Below, in pieces: positions 35,866 to 44,646 of a stretch of 64,000 bases of DNA. Both the position numbers and the translations under genes were made by a program. Each line of letters starts with the position of its first letter. Within the stretch, counting starts at the first letter, position 1. The DNA lies in assembly GCA_033765235.1 (NCBI GenBank), contig JANRIG010000012.1, positions 1 to 64,000 on the forward strand. The letters run 5' to 3'. The notes under the pieces are model-generated. The model was not told where the DNA came from. It did not search any database and saw only the letters and a list, made by a program, of their open reading frames with translations. The stretch comes from JANRIG01 sp033765235 (GTDB taxonomy: Bacteria > Bacteroidota > Bacteroidia > Cytophagales > UBA9547).

Positions 35866-36963
35866 TTGAAAAAAATACTGATAGTAGTAGGCACCAGGCC
35901 TAATTTTATAAAGATTACACAATTTGAAAAAATTTTTGCACAATATCCCGGAATATTTGCATACATATTAGTACACACCGGTCAGCATTATGACTATAAT
36001 ATGGCCGATGTATTTTTTAGCCAGTTGCAAATAAAAAAGCCGGATTATTTTTTGGGAGCCAATACTCAAAATGTGCTCATGCAAACCTCTGATATCATCA
36101 CTGGGCTCGATAAAATATTGGATGAGGTACATCCTGATTTGGTAATGGTGGTGGGAGATGTGAATTCTACTTTTGCTGCTGCATTTGCAGCACACAAAAA
36201 AGGCATCAAAATAGCACACCTCGAGGCAGGCTTGAGAAGTTTTGACAAAAATATGCCGGAGGAAAATAACAGGATACTTACAGACCATATTGCTGACATA
36301 TATTTTGTGACCGAACAAAGTGGTATGGACAATCTACTGCGCGAAGGCAAGAATATGAAAGATATACACATGGTAGGAAACACTATGATAGATACACTCA
36401 TAGCATACACACGAGGAGTAGAAGCCTCTCATATATTAGATCAGTACAAATTGGAAAAAGGTAATTATTGTTTAGCAACCTTTCACAGACCATCTAATGT
36501 AGACACTGCAGATAGCCTCACACATACCGTGAAACTACTTATAGAAATAGCCAAGATGCACAAAATTATCTTTCCAATACACCCGCGTACGTTGCAAAAA
36601 CTTAAAGATTTTGGTCTTGAAAATATAATATCAAATCACACAAATATTGTGCTCACAGAGCCATTAGACTATTTTTCATTTCAAAAACTCACCAAATATG
36701 CCACTTTTGTACTCACTGACTCAGGAGGCATACAAGAAGAAACCACCTACTATGGTGTGCCTTGCCTCACACTACGCAAAAGTACAGAAAGACCTGTGAC
36801 AGTAACCATTGGTAGCAACGAACTGTTGCCGTTTAACATAGATAAAATAGTATTAAAAATATCTGAAATTAATGACCATAAGTACAAAAAAGGAACTATA
36901 CCTCCACTTTGGGACGGTAAGGCTACTGGGCGTGTAGTGGAAATACTCGATAAATTTTTGTAA
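35866..36963 (+). CDS. wecB: UDP-N-acetylglucosamine 2-epimerase (non-hydrolysing)
   Basis: 365 residues from a TTG start; the N-terminus MKKILIVVGTRPNFIKI is exactly that expected. Key segments are HTGQHYDYNM, VVGDVNSTFAAAFAA, HLEAGLRSFDKNMPEENNR and the late TDSGGIQEE loop with PCLTLRKSTERP. It interconverts UDP-GlcNAc and UDP-ManNAc for surface polysaccharide synthesis. It is monocistronic, and the remaining polysaccharide genes are not adjacent. A sugar dehydrogenase 8 kb away may act in the same area of metabolism. Confidence 0.94.
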   Translation: MKKILIVVGTRPNFIKITQFEKIFAQYPGIFAYILVHTGQHYDYNMADVFFSQLQIKKPDYFLGANTQNVLMQTSDIITGLDKILDEVHPDLVMVVGDVNSTFAAAFAAHKKGIKIAHLEAGLRSFDKNMPEENNRILTDHIADIYFVTEQSGMDNLLREGKNMKDIHMVGNTMIDTLIAYTRGVEASHILDQYKLEKGNYCLATFHRPSNVDTADSLTHTVKLLIEIAKMHKIIFPIHPRTLQKLKDFGLENIISNHTNIVLTEPLDYFSFQKLTKYATFVLTDSGGIQEETTYYGVPCLTLRKSTERPVTVTIGSNELLPFNIDKIVLKISEINDHKYKKGTIPPLWDGKATGRVVEILDKFL

Positions 36964-37123
36964 TGAATAATAATATACAAACTTTATATTACTACCAAAG
37001 GAAGCCATATATTAAACTTGATAAATACAAAAAACGGTATATTAAGGCAAAAAAAATCATTATAGATTAGCTATATCACCTTATGAGCGAGCACACTACT
37101 CAAGGTGCAATAAGGTAATATAT

Positions 37124-37936
37124 TTATAATGTAAGCAATGGGTTTTTTTCAGAGGCAAAATGCTTATACACCATTTTATCCATCCACTTTGGGAAAAATC
37201 TATTTAGCCACACTGTGAGCTTGCCTTGGGTGGTAAGTACCAAATCTCTCCGTTTATTTTTTATGGCGTGAATGATATGCGCTGCCACAGCCTCTGCACT
37301 CATGATTTTGGCCTCATCCAAGGGCGACTCTTGCTGGGCACTGCCTAAAGCATTGAGTGCAGTATTGCGAATATTGGTAGAGGTAAACCCCGGACATGCT
37401 ACCAGCACATGCACCCCTGATTGCAACAGCTCTGTACGCAACGATTCTAAAAAACCCTGCATGGCAAACTTGGATGCCGAGTATCCGCTGCGCCCCGGCA
37501 GCCCTCTATAGCCTGCTATAGATGATATGCCCACTATCATTCCTTGGCTTTCTATCAGGTATGGCAAAGCATATTTGCAAGTATGTACAGTGCCCCAAAA
37601 GTTGGTGTCCATCACCTTTCTGAGCACCTCAGTATCAGCATCTTTGAAAAGAGCACGCATACTTATGCCTGCATTGCATACCACTATATCCAGTTTGCCG
37701 TAGGTCTTGTATGCATGTTTTATCATGATACTGCAATCTGCCTCGCTGCACACATCGGCCACCACAGCACTTATGGCTATATTTTGTTGCATCAGTTCAA
37801 GTTCTGTTTGCATAAGCGTTTCTAAGCTGCGACCTGTAATTATTATTTTGCATTTTTCCTGTCCCAGCCTCACAGCCAGTGCTTTGCCTATGCCGGATGT
37901 GCCACCTGTAATGAGTACTACTTTGTCTTTGAGCAT
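37124..37936 (-). CDS. SDR-family oxidoreductase
   Basis: 270 residues from ATG 37936 (MLKDKVVLITGGTSGIGKALA); a TTG start eight codons earlier is possible. Rossmann motif is TGGTSGIG, structural NAG is in VVCNAGISM, and the catalytic site is YSASKFAMQG with upstream serine (ISSIAGYRG). It probably uses NADP(H), by the arginine after the second strand (TGRS). The C-terminal tail (WLNRFFPKWMDKMVYKHFA) resembles membrane-associated SDRs of the ketoreductase/dehydrogenase type. The substrate cannot be named. Confidence 0.88.
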   Translation of the reverse strand: MLKDKVVLITGGTSGIGKALAVRLGQEKCKIIITGRSLETLMQTELELMQQNIAISAVVADVCSEADCSIMIKHAYKTYGKLDIVVCNAGISMRALFKDADTEVLRKVMDTNFWGTVHTCKYALPYLIESQGMIVGISSIAGYRGLPGRSGYSASKFAMQGFLESLRTELLQSGVHVLVACPGFTSTNIRNTALNALGSAQQESPLDEAKIMSAEAVAAHIIHAIKNKRRDLVLTTQGKLTVWLNRFFPKWMDKMVYKHFASEKNPLLTL

Positions 37937-38014
37937 ATATTTAGGGTAAATATTATTCAATATTAAGTATCTTTATCTTTTCAGCTTAAAAATTTTATAG
38001 CATTTTTGCGTGTT

Positions 38015-39181
38015 ATGAACATTATATTATTCGACGATAAAGAATATTTCCATAGATTAAAACCTATCACCTATACTCGTCCTGTGGCACAGATAAGAGT
38101 TGGGATTAAAACTATATATGAAAAATGGGTACCTCATGCTCACACGCTGAGTTATCTTACGCAAGATTATTTGAGCAAAAAATATCCTTCTAATTATGCC
38201 CATGAAAATGTGTATGTGAATGGCAGCATACTCCCTGACACAGACTTTGTAGCAAGTCTTTTGACCCTAAAACCAAACTATGCATTGGCAAAAAATGGTC
38301 ACCTTTTGGCCTATAAATCAGCGTCAAAACTCACTTTACAAGAGCTATGGGGGTTACAAATCTCACCCATTACATATACTGATAAATATACTGCCATACA
38401 AAACCTGTGCGATATATTTGTAAATAACGGTACGCAATTACGTGCTGACTTTGAGCATATACGAAAAGGGCGCAAAACACAGATTATTGAAGACCAGTTT
38501 ACCAAAGCCTATCATTTAGAAAATATATTTATAGAAGAAGGTGTAAAGCTGCGCAATGTACTGCTCAATGCAGAAAACGGACCTATATATATTGGCAAAA
38601 ATGCTGATATACAAGAAGGAGCTATCATTAGAGGAGCTTTTGCAATATGCGAAGGTGGAGTAATAAACATGGGAGCCAAAATACGTGGCGATGTCACCAT
38701 AGGCCCATATTGCAAAGCCGGAGGCGAGATAAGCAACAGTATCATGATAGGCTACTCCAACAAAGCACATGACGGATTTCTCGGCAACTCGGTGATAGGG
38801 GAGTGGTGCAATATTGGTGCCGATACCAACACCTCAAATCTGAAAAATAATTATTCAGACATAAAATTGTGGAACTATATCTCCAATAAGTACGAAACTA
38901 CAGAACGTATGTTTTGCGGCCTATTCATGGGAGACCATACCAAGTGCGGCATCAATACCATGTTCAACAGTGGCACCACAGTAGGAGTCTCTTGCAATAT
39001 ATTCGGAGGTGGATTTGCTGATAAATATCTTCCCAACTTTAGCTGGGGAGGTATGAATGAGGGCACCAAGTATGAATTTGACAAAGCTGTAGATGCTATA
39101 AAGCGTACCATGAAAAGACGTGAGATGACTTTAACTGATATTGACTTAAATATACTGAGCCATTTGCAAACCTATATATAA
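38015..39181 (+). CDS. Alternative bacterial GlmU-like sugar nucleotidyl/acetyltransferase
   Basis: 388 residues from ATG 38015 (MNIILFDDKEYFHRLKPITYTRP). The family is the Bacteroidota alternative GlmU type (alt_bact_glmU). The N-terminal half replaces the usual nucleotidyltransferase loop, and the C-terminal half is a left-handed beta-helix with hexapeptide repeats (IYIGKNADIQEGAIIRGAF..., RGDVTIGPYCKAGGE...). It is thought to supply UDP-GlcNAc from glucosamine 1-phosphate where canonical GlmU is lacking. Its stop overlaps the PAP2 start (TAATG). Confidence 0.85.
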   Translation: MNIILFDDKEYFHRLKPITYTRPVAQIRVGIKTIYEKWVPHAHTLSYLTQDYLSKKYPSNYAHENVYVNGSILPDTDFVASLLTLKPNYALAKNGHLLAYKSASKLTLQELWGLQISPITYTDKYTAIQNLCDIFVNNGTQLRADFEHIRKGRKTQIIEDQFTKAYHLENIFIEEGVKLRNVLLNAENGPIYIGKNADIQEGAIIRGAFAICEGGVINMGAKIRGDVTIGPYCKAGGEISNSIMIGYSNKAHDGFLGNSVIGEWCNIGADTNTSNLKNNYSDIKLWNYISNKYETTERMFCGLFMGDHTKCGINTMFNSGTTVGVSCNIFGGGFADKYLPNFSWGGMNEGTKYEFDKAVDAIKRTMKRREMTLTDIDLNILSHLQTYI

Positions 39182-39870
39182 TGAAAAATTATTTCCAACG
39201 AAAATTTGAGCCGTACATGGCTTACCTTATTCTGATGAGTGCCCTTTTTATCAATGGATTTTTATACATGATGATGTTCAAAAAAGGTGAAATTGAGCTA
39301 TTTATCAATCGCAATTGGAGTCCTGCAGCGGATGTATTTTATCCATATTATACCCATGTGGGCGATGGGCTCACCTTCACGGCAGTAATTGTGATTTTGT
39401 TATTTGTCAAGTATTATTATGCCTTGAGTGCAGCCTTGGTATTTGGTGTGTCATCACTCATGGCTCAATTTCTCAAGCGTGTAGTATTTTTTGATGAGGC
39501 ACGCCCCAAGATATTTTTTACCGAAGGGCATTGGCGCAGCGATTTTCATGTGGTGCCCGGCGTAGATATTCATCATCATTTGTCATTTCCATCGGGACAC
39601 ACTACTACAGCCTTTGCATTGGCCACTTTTATAGTATTATATTTGTTAGGCTCACCTAAGTATTATTTTTTGCAACTTGTATGTTTTGTTATGGCACTGT
39701 TTGTAGGTGTGTCGCGTATTTACCTTATCCAACATTTTTTTATAGACACCTATTTTGGTGCTATGCTCGGCAGCATATTTGCAGGATTTGTGTACATGAT
39801 AGCACACAGCAACACACAATTAAGAGATAATAAGTTTTTGCAAGGCTCTCTCCTTCGCAAGAGTGGTTGA
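39181..39870 (+). CDS. PAP2-family membrane phosphatase
   Basis: 229 residues with about six TM segments. The three acid-phosphatase signatures are complete: K-x6-RP (KRVVFFDEARPK), PSGHTTTAFAL and SRIYLIQHFFIDTYFG (SR-x5-H-x3-D). It could dephosphorylate undecaprenyl pyrophosphate or lipid phosphates in the inner membrane. The one-base overlap with the GlmU-like gene suggests that both serve cell-envelope precursor supply. Confidence 0.88.
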   Translation: MKNYFQRKFEPYMAYLILMSALFINGFLYMMMFKKGEIELFINRNWSPAADVFYPYYTHVGDGLTFTAVIVILLFVKYYYALSAALVFGVSSLMAQFLKRVVFFDEARPKIFFTEGHWRSDFHVVPGVDIHHHLSFPSGHTTTAFALATFIVLYLLGSPKYYFLQLVCFVMALFVGVSRIYLIQHFFIDTYFGAMLGSIFAGFVYMIAHSNTQLRDNKFLQGSLLRKSG

Positions 39871-39888
39871 TTATCATGATAAATAAAA

Positions 39889-40059
39889 TTATATTTTTCT
39901 CTTATCTGTACGCTTGATATACACAAACCATAAAAAAAAGAAACAAGACAACATTACCAACCAATAGCTATTCATAAAGCCATTGAGCATGATTTGGTGA
40001 ATGGCAATCACTAAAAAAACCACTGATAATGAAAAAATAATTACTCCAAATATTTTCAT
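39889..40059 (-). CDS. Small two-TM membrane protein
   Basis: A 56-residue frame (ATG 40057-40059, TAA 39889-39891) encodes two hydrophobic segments, KIFGVIIFSLSVVFLVIAI and YWLVMLSCFFFLWFVYI, then a basic tail (KRTDKRKI). The short form, with one polar turn between (HQIMLNGFMNS), resembles conserved small membrane proteins in Bacteroidota, but no name can be given. It fills the gap between the PAP2 and glutamate-synthase-like genes, on the opposite strand. Confidence 0.55.
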   Translation of the reverse strand: MKIFGVIIFSLSVVFLVIAIHQIMLNGFMNSYWLVMLSCFFFLWFVYIKRTDKRKI

Positions 40060-40108
40060 ATAAAATATATTTAATATCTTTTCGGCAAATATATAATACT
40101 ATTCTACT

Positions 40109-41707
40109 ATGGAAGATAAAGAACTAAAAATGCTTGAGATTGAGATTGACATTTTTATCTATGTTGTCATTGGTATATTGCTATTTTTGGTAATTGTGGC
40201 CATAAAAGATATATTCTTCAACAAAAAACAAACCATTAAGCACAATTTCCCGGTCATAGGGCACTTGAGGTATTTGCTCGAAAAAATAGGTCCTGAACTG
40301 CGCCAGTATATAGTAGCAAACAATAGAGAGGAGTTGCCATTCAACCGAAGCCAGCGCTCTTGGATATATGCCTCTGCCAAAAAAGAAAATAACTATTCAG
40401 GATTTGGTACAGACCAAGATATATATGCCCCCGGACATATTTTCATAAAACCTGCAGTATTTCCGTACAAAGTATCTCATGACCATGTAAACCATAAAGA
40501 CCCCGGATTTTTGCCATGTGCCAAGGTAATGGGCTTGTACAACGGTCGACGCAGACCATTTAGACCATACTCTGCCGTGAACATATCTGCTATGAGCTAT
40601 GGCTCTCTTTCAGCTACTGCTATGGAAGCACTCAATAAAGGAGCCAAAAAAGCAGGATGCTACCATATCACAGGCGAGGGCGGTCTGTCGCCATACCATC
40701 AGTTTGGCTCTGATGTCATATTCCATTTTGGTACAGGCTACTTTGGCGTGCGCGATGATGATGGCAACTTTTCGTTGCCCAAGCTGGTGCAGTTGGTTCA
40801 AGACAAGCCATTTATAAGAGCGATAGAGATAAAACTTTCACAAGGTGCCAAGCCGGGCAAAGGAGGAGTGCTTCCGGCAGCCAAAATATCAAAAGAAATA
40901 GCAGATATACGCCATGTACCTTTGGGCAAAGATGTGCTATCGCCCGTCACACACAAAGCCTTTAATGATGTGCCGGGGTTGCTCAGGTTTATAGAAGAGA
41001 TAGCAGATGCCACGGGCTTACCTGTGGGTTTCAAATCTGCCGTTGGCAAAATGGAGCACTGGGAAGAGCTCGCAGACCTTATGGTAAAAACCAAAAAAGG
41101 TCCTGACTTCATTACTATAGACGGAGGCGAAGGTGGCACAGGTGCTGCACCACCTGCCTTTGCAGACAGTGTATCTCTCCCTTTTGTGCATGCATTTGCC
41201 AATGTATATAAGGTATTTGCATCCCGTGGGCTCACAGACCGTATAGTATTTTGTGCTTCGGGCAAGTTGGGCTTTCCTGCCAATGCACTCATGGCATTTT
41301 CCATGGGAGCAGATTGTATCAATGTAGCGCGCGAGGCCATGATGTCTATAGGATGTATACAAGCACAAATATGCCATACCAATCATTGCCCTGCGGGCAT
41401 AGCCACCTCCAGCAAATGGCTTATGTCGGGGCTAGACCCAACTTTGAAATCTGAAAGATTTTATAATTATGTAAAAAATTTAAGAAAAGAAATGCTCGAG
41501 ATTACACATGCCTGTGGCTACGAGCATCCCTGCCAAATGAAGATGGAAGATGTAGAGCTCAGCTCTGGAGGTCATGAGCTCACCAAAACATTGCAAGACA
41601 ACTATGGATACGAAAAAAATCCGATAGACTTCAAAGGTATGCTTTCACTGCAGCAGTGCGAGTACCTTGGAGGGCTTGCTACAGCCAAAAAAGAGGTGAC
41701 AGCTTAG
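40109..41707 (+). CDS. FMN-binding glutamate-synthase-family oxidoreductase
   Basis: 532 residues. One N-terminal TM segment (about 12-30) is followed by the GltB central/FMN domain: NISAMSYGSLSATAMEALNKGAKKAG, GEGGLSPYHQFG, KLSQGAKPGKGGVLPAAKIS, FITIDGGEGGTGAAPPAFAD and the Fe-S cysteine segment CIQAQICHTNHCPAGIA. It lacks the glutaminase and C-terminal domains of large GltB. Such proteins are widespread; a role as membrane-bound FMN oxidoreductase is likely, but true glutamate synthase activity is not proven. Confidence 0.88.
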   Translation: MEDKELKMLEIEIDIFIYVVIGILLFLVIVAIKDIFFNKKQTIKHNFPVIGHLRYLLEKIGPELRQYIVANNREELPFNRSQRSWIYASAKKENNYSGFGTDQDIYAPGHIFIKPAVFPYKVSHDHVNHKDPGFLPCAKVMGLYNGRRRPFRPYSAVNISAMSYGSLSATAMEALNKGAKKAGCYHITGEGGLSPYHQFGSDVIFHFGTGYFGVRDDDGNFSLPKLVQLVQDKPFIRAIEIKLSQGAKPGKGGVLPAAKISKEIADIRHVPLGKDVLSPVTHKAFNDVPGLLRFIEEIADATGLPVGFKSAVGKMEHWEELADLMVKTKKGPDFITIDGGEGGTGAAPPAFADSVSLPFVHAFANVYKVFASRGLTDRIVFCASGKLGFPANALMAFSMGADCINVAREAMMSIGCIQAQICHTNHCPAGIATSSKWLMSGLDPTLKSERFYNYVKNLRKEMLEITHACGYEHPCQMKMEDVELSSGGHELTKTLQDNYGYEKNPIDFKGMLSLQQCEYLGGLATAKKEVTA

Positions 41708-41868
41708 CCCCAAAATAGCTATTGAACTTAATATTATAGGTATATATAGATTCAAATTTATACACATCTCTCATTTTTGATAGGATTAAATAGAATATAT
41801 ATGTGTTGAAAATATTACAAATAGTTATATGCGGGCTATGTTTAGTGCAATAATATAAATATATTTTG

Positions 41869-41876
41869 TACCTTTG
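41869..41876 (+). promoter_or_regulatory. TACCTTTG -7 box before the heptad-repeat protein
   Basis: TACCTTTG matches TAnnTTTG and lies 26 bases before the ATG at 41903. An ideal -33 element was not found. Confidence 0.4.
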
Positions 41877-41902
41877 ACCACGCAATATCACTACTCATCA
41901 TC

Positions 41903-42676
41903 ATGGAAAGAATAGACCGCATAGAAGCAGGAATCATTGAACTTCAAAAAAGCCACGCTGAAACAGAAAAAATCATCATGGCTGGATTTACCAGATTGCA
42001 AAAGCGTCAGGAAAAAACAGATGAACAGCTTGCTAAAACAGATGCACAGCTTGCTAAAACAGATGCACAACTTGCCAAAACAGATGCACAGCTTGCCAAA
42101 ACAGATGCACAGCTTGCCAAAACAGATGCACAGCTTGCTAAAACAGATGCACAGCTTGCCAAAACAGATGCACAGCTTGCCAAAACAGATGCTTCCATTC
42201 AAGCTTTACAGAAAAGCCACGCTGAAACAGAAGCTCAAGTAAAAGAAACTTCACGAATTCTTAGTAACATAGGGTTTAATTTAGGCATTGTAGCCGAGGA
42301 ATATTTTTATCATGCCATGGTTGATAGACCTGTCTTAGGAGGCATCACCTTCGATACAGTAGAAGCCAATATCAAAAGCCGTACCAAAACTGCAGAAGAT
42401 GAGTTTGATATAGTGATGTACAACGGCGACAGCATAGGGCTCATAGAAATAAAACACAAAGTACACCCCTCAGATTTGGTGACACTCACCACACAAAAAG
42501 TACAAAACTTCAGGTCACTCTTTCCCGACTATAAAGATTATAAAATATACTTAGGCATAGCAGGCATGAGTGTGCCCGAGGAGGTAGCCAAGCAAGCACA
42601 AAGCAAAGGTATAGCTGTGCTCAGGCAAAAAGGAGAGGTAACCGAGATTAGCGATAAGCACCTCACCGCATATTGA
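41903..42676 (+). CDS. Coiled-coil protein with C-terminal PD-(D/E)XK nuclease-like domain
   Basis: 257 residues. Residues about 1-110 are a coiled coil containing nine heptads of the AKTDAQL type (about 37-99), flanked by two near-identical LQKSHAETE segments. The C-terminal part (about 120-257) resembles DUF3782 and related nuclease-like folds: EDEFDIVMYNGDSIGLIEIKHKV supplies D and ExK residues. No signal peptide. These proteins often occur in variable copies in genomes; their target is unknown. The gene is preceded by a -7 box and followed by convergent ruvC. Confidence 0.75.
   Translation: MERIDRIEAGIIELQKSHAETEKIIMAGFTRLQKRQEKTDEQLAKTDAQLAKTDAQLAKTDAQLAKTDAQLAKTDAQLAKTDAQLAKTDAQLAKTDASIQALQKSHAETEAQVKETSRILSNIGFNLGIVAEEYFYHAMVDRPVLGGITFDTVEANIKSRTKTAEDEFDIVMYNGDSIGLIEIKHKVHPSDLVTLTTQKVQNFRSLFPDYKDYKIYLGIAGMSVPEEVAKQAQSKGIAVLRQKGEVTEISDKHLTAY
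42011..42199 (+). repeat. Nine tandem 21-bp heptad-encoding repeats
   Basis: Nine units of 21 bp encode EKTDEQL, seven AKTDAQL and AKTDASI. Units are nearly identical; most differences are a third-position T/C in the alanine codon. Each unit is exactly seven codons, so copy-number change by slippage keeps the frame. Confidence 0.95.
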
Positions 42677-42697
42677 TATTGAATGGAGGGAAAATTT

Positions 42698-43267
42698 CTA
42701 CTTTGCTACTCTGTCGGGGTTTTCGGTCAAATATGCTTTCCAACTTTTTTCCTGTTTCGAAAACACTGTTTTGTTTTGAAAATGGTGACAAAGAGCCACA
42801 GCCAGTGCATCGGTAGCATCAAATAAGTCGGGCATTTGTTTTATATTAAACATCTGTATAAGCATAGCAGCTACTTGCTCTTTGCTGGCGTTGCCATTGC
42901 CGGTCACCGATTGCTTAATTTTTTTAGGAGCATACTCTACCACAGGTATGCCTCTTTGCAAAGCAGGACCCAGCGCTACCCCTTGTGCACGCCCCAGTTT
43001 GAGCATTGATTGTATATTTTTCCCATAAAATGGGGCTTCTATAGCCATATAGTCGGGCATGAACTCCTCAAGCAATTGTGAAACTTTGTCATAAATTTTT
43101 TTCAATTTCAATGCATGATCGTGGGCATCATACTTGCTCAGGTGTATCACACCATATTGTATAAGATTTATCTTTTGATTTATAACAGCTATTACCCCAA
43201 AACCCATTAAATTTGTACCAGGGTCCACACCCAATATTATTTTCTCTTCGTTTGCAGTTTTTACCAT
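42698..43267 (-). CDS. ruvC: Crossover junction endodeoxyribonuclease RuvC
   Basis: 189 residues. Catalytic acidic residues are in place: LGVDPGTNLMGFG (first Asp), MAIEAPFYGKN (Glu) and DLFDATDALAVALCH (paired Asps). It cuts Holliday junctions made by RuvAB. Length is normal with a short C-terminal extension. The gene begins with ATG at 43267, and its start abuts or overlaps the divergent membrane protein gene. Confidence 0.96.
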   Translation of the reverse strand: MVKTANEEKIILGVDPGTNLMGFGVIAVINQKINLIQYGVIHLSKYDAHDHALKLKKIYDKVSQLLEEFMPDYMAIEAPFYGKNIQSMLKLGRAQGVALGPALQRGIPVVEYAPKKIKQSVTGNGNASKEQVAAMLIQMFNIKQMPDLFDATDALAVALCHHFQNKTVFSKQEKSWKAYLTENPDRVAK

Positions 43268-44244
43268 ATCATATTGACCAAAAAAAAGTACTATTTTATG
43301 TAAAATGTATCACTGCCATAGGTACTTTGGGATACTGCACTTACCTTTTTTATGCAGATGGCAATTTTTATGTACAAATGTATGAAGTCATAGTATTACA
43401 TTTGCAATATAAATACAATAATCCATATTTTATAGCCTCCATGATGCTCATGCCTATAAATATATTTATAGAAGTAGCAAAATGGAAATTTTTGGCATCA
43501 AAGCACTCACACACCTCCTATATAGATGCTGCCAAAGGGGTGGTGGCAGGGCTCACACTGGGGTTTATCACACCTCATGCTTTGGGCGACTATTTGGCAA
43601 GGGTATATTTCATGAAAAGTGACCACAAAATACAAAGCATAGGTTTAGTACTTATAAGTCGCATATCGCAGTTTTATATTACGCTTTTTTTTGGTTTGTT
43701 AGGTTTTTATGTCATGTATAGGTTCAGTATTATTGCCGAAGATTATATTAACTTTCCGGTGTTGGTGCTATTTGCTGTATGTTGTGTGCTCTCGGTATAT
43801 CTCATGACTCACTATGATATGGTAGAGTATTTTTTGCTGTCTTTCAAGCCTTTGGCACAAATCAATTATTATTTTTTGATACTGAAGCAATATTCGCTCA
43901 ACGATTTTTCTACCGTATTGCTGCTTTCATTGGGCAGATATGTAGTGTTTTGCATGCAATTTTTATTTTTGTTAAAATTTTTTGAGATAGATTATTACAA
44001 TATACTCATAATAGCAGGTGTGTGGCTCATATTTTTTGTAAAAAGTTTGTTGCCTACCTTCAACTTTTTGACCGGGCTTGGGGTGCGAGAGGTGGCTACT
44101 TTATTTTTTTTGGGCAACTTGGGCTTGCAAAAAATCTCTGTGGTATCAGCCAGTTTCATGCTTTGGCTTATCAATATATTATTGCCTGTGATGGTGGGCT
44201 TAATTGTGATTATTACAGCGCGTTTTCGTAAAATTACCACCTAA
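43252..44244 (+). CDS. Lysylphosphatidylglycerol-synthase-like membrane protein (UPF0104)
   Basis: About 330 residues and eight or more TM segments. Features of the UPF0104/LPG-synthase TM family are HSYIDAAKGVVAGLTLGFITPHALGDYLAR and the late NFLTGLGVREVATLFFLG loop. The start is uncertain: TTG 43252 overlaps the divergent ruvC start by 16 bases, while ATT 43273 would avoid it. There is no soluble tRNA-dependent domain, so it is probably a flippase-like protein rather than an aminoacyl-lipid synthase. Confidence 0.75.
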   Translation: MQFLPYHIDQKKVLFYVKCITAIGTLGYCTYLFYADGNFYVQMYEVIVLHLQYKYNNPYFIASMMLMPINIFIEVAKWKFLASKHSHTSYIDAAKGVVAGLTLGFITPHALGDYLARVYFMKSDHKIQSIGLVLISRISQFYITLFFGLLGFYVMYRFSIIAEDYINFPVLVLFAVCCVLSVYLMTHYDMVEYFLLSFKPLAQINYYFLILKQYSLNDFSTVLLLSLGRYVVFCMQFLFLLKFFEIDYYNILIIAGVWLIFFVKSLLPTFNFLTGLGVREVATLFFLGNLGLQKISVVSASFMLWLINILLPVMVGLIVIITARFRKITT

Positions 44245-44646
44245 AGGAGCGATGAAAATGCAAGAATTATAGTACATTGATATTTTTTTATCATCAAAAA
44301 CAAACAATAATATTCTACATAATTATTAGTTGTCATCCGGATGAGTAAGGTTTTGATATTAAATATTTGACCAAAAAAATGTCACCTCTGCGTCTTAAAC
44401 TACCACAATACTACATACAGAACAATGTAAATTTATTACGTAAACGAAGGAAATTATACCCCTGAGTGTAACTGTTGCAGAGGGCTGCAATGCCACTGCT
44501 AATGATATCACCCTCGCCAATGCCCAAAAAATTATATTTCAAATGGAAGATTTATACATAAATCAAAAATAAGTAAGGGGGTATTATATCATTACCATAA
44601 AATTCAGATATTTGCCATATATATATGTCACTTATTATCATAAATA
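44245..44646. other. 402-base intergenic stretch with possible coding relic
   Basis: No intact gene was found. About 44456-44573 in one frame reads as a protein-like sequence (VTVAEGCNATANDITLANAQ..., ending QMEDLYINQK and a stop) without a start codon, and another frame is rich in cysteine codons. It may be the 3' remnant of a decayed gene. Confidence 0.3.

Noticed and set aside
37077..37117. Repeats ACCTTAT/ATAAGGT between wecB and the SDR gene as a terminator
   Set aside because: The loop is about 25 bases and no T-run follows, so the stem is weak; noted only as possible structure.
41891..42202. Minus-strand cysteine-rich frame with repeated ICFGKLC units
   Set aside because: It is the reverse complement of the 21-bp heptad repeat in the nuclease-like gene, so its cysteines are an artefact of the repeat.
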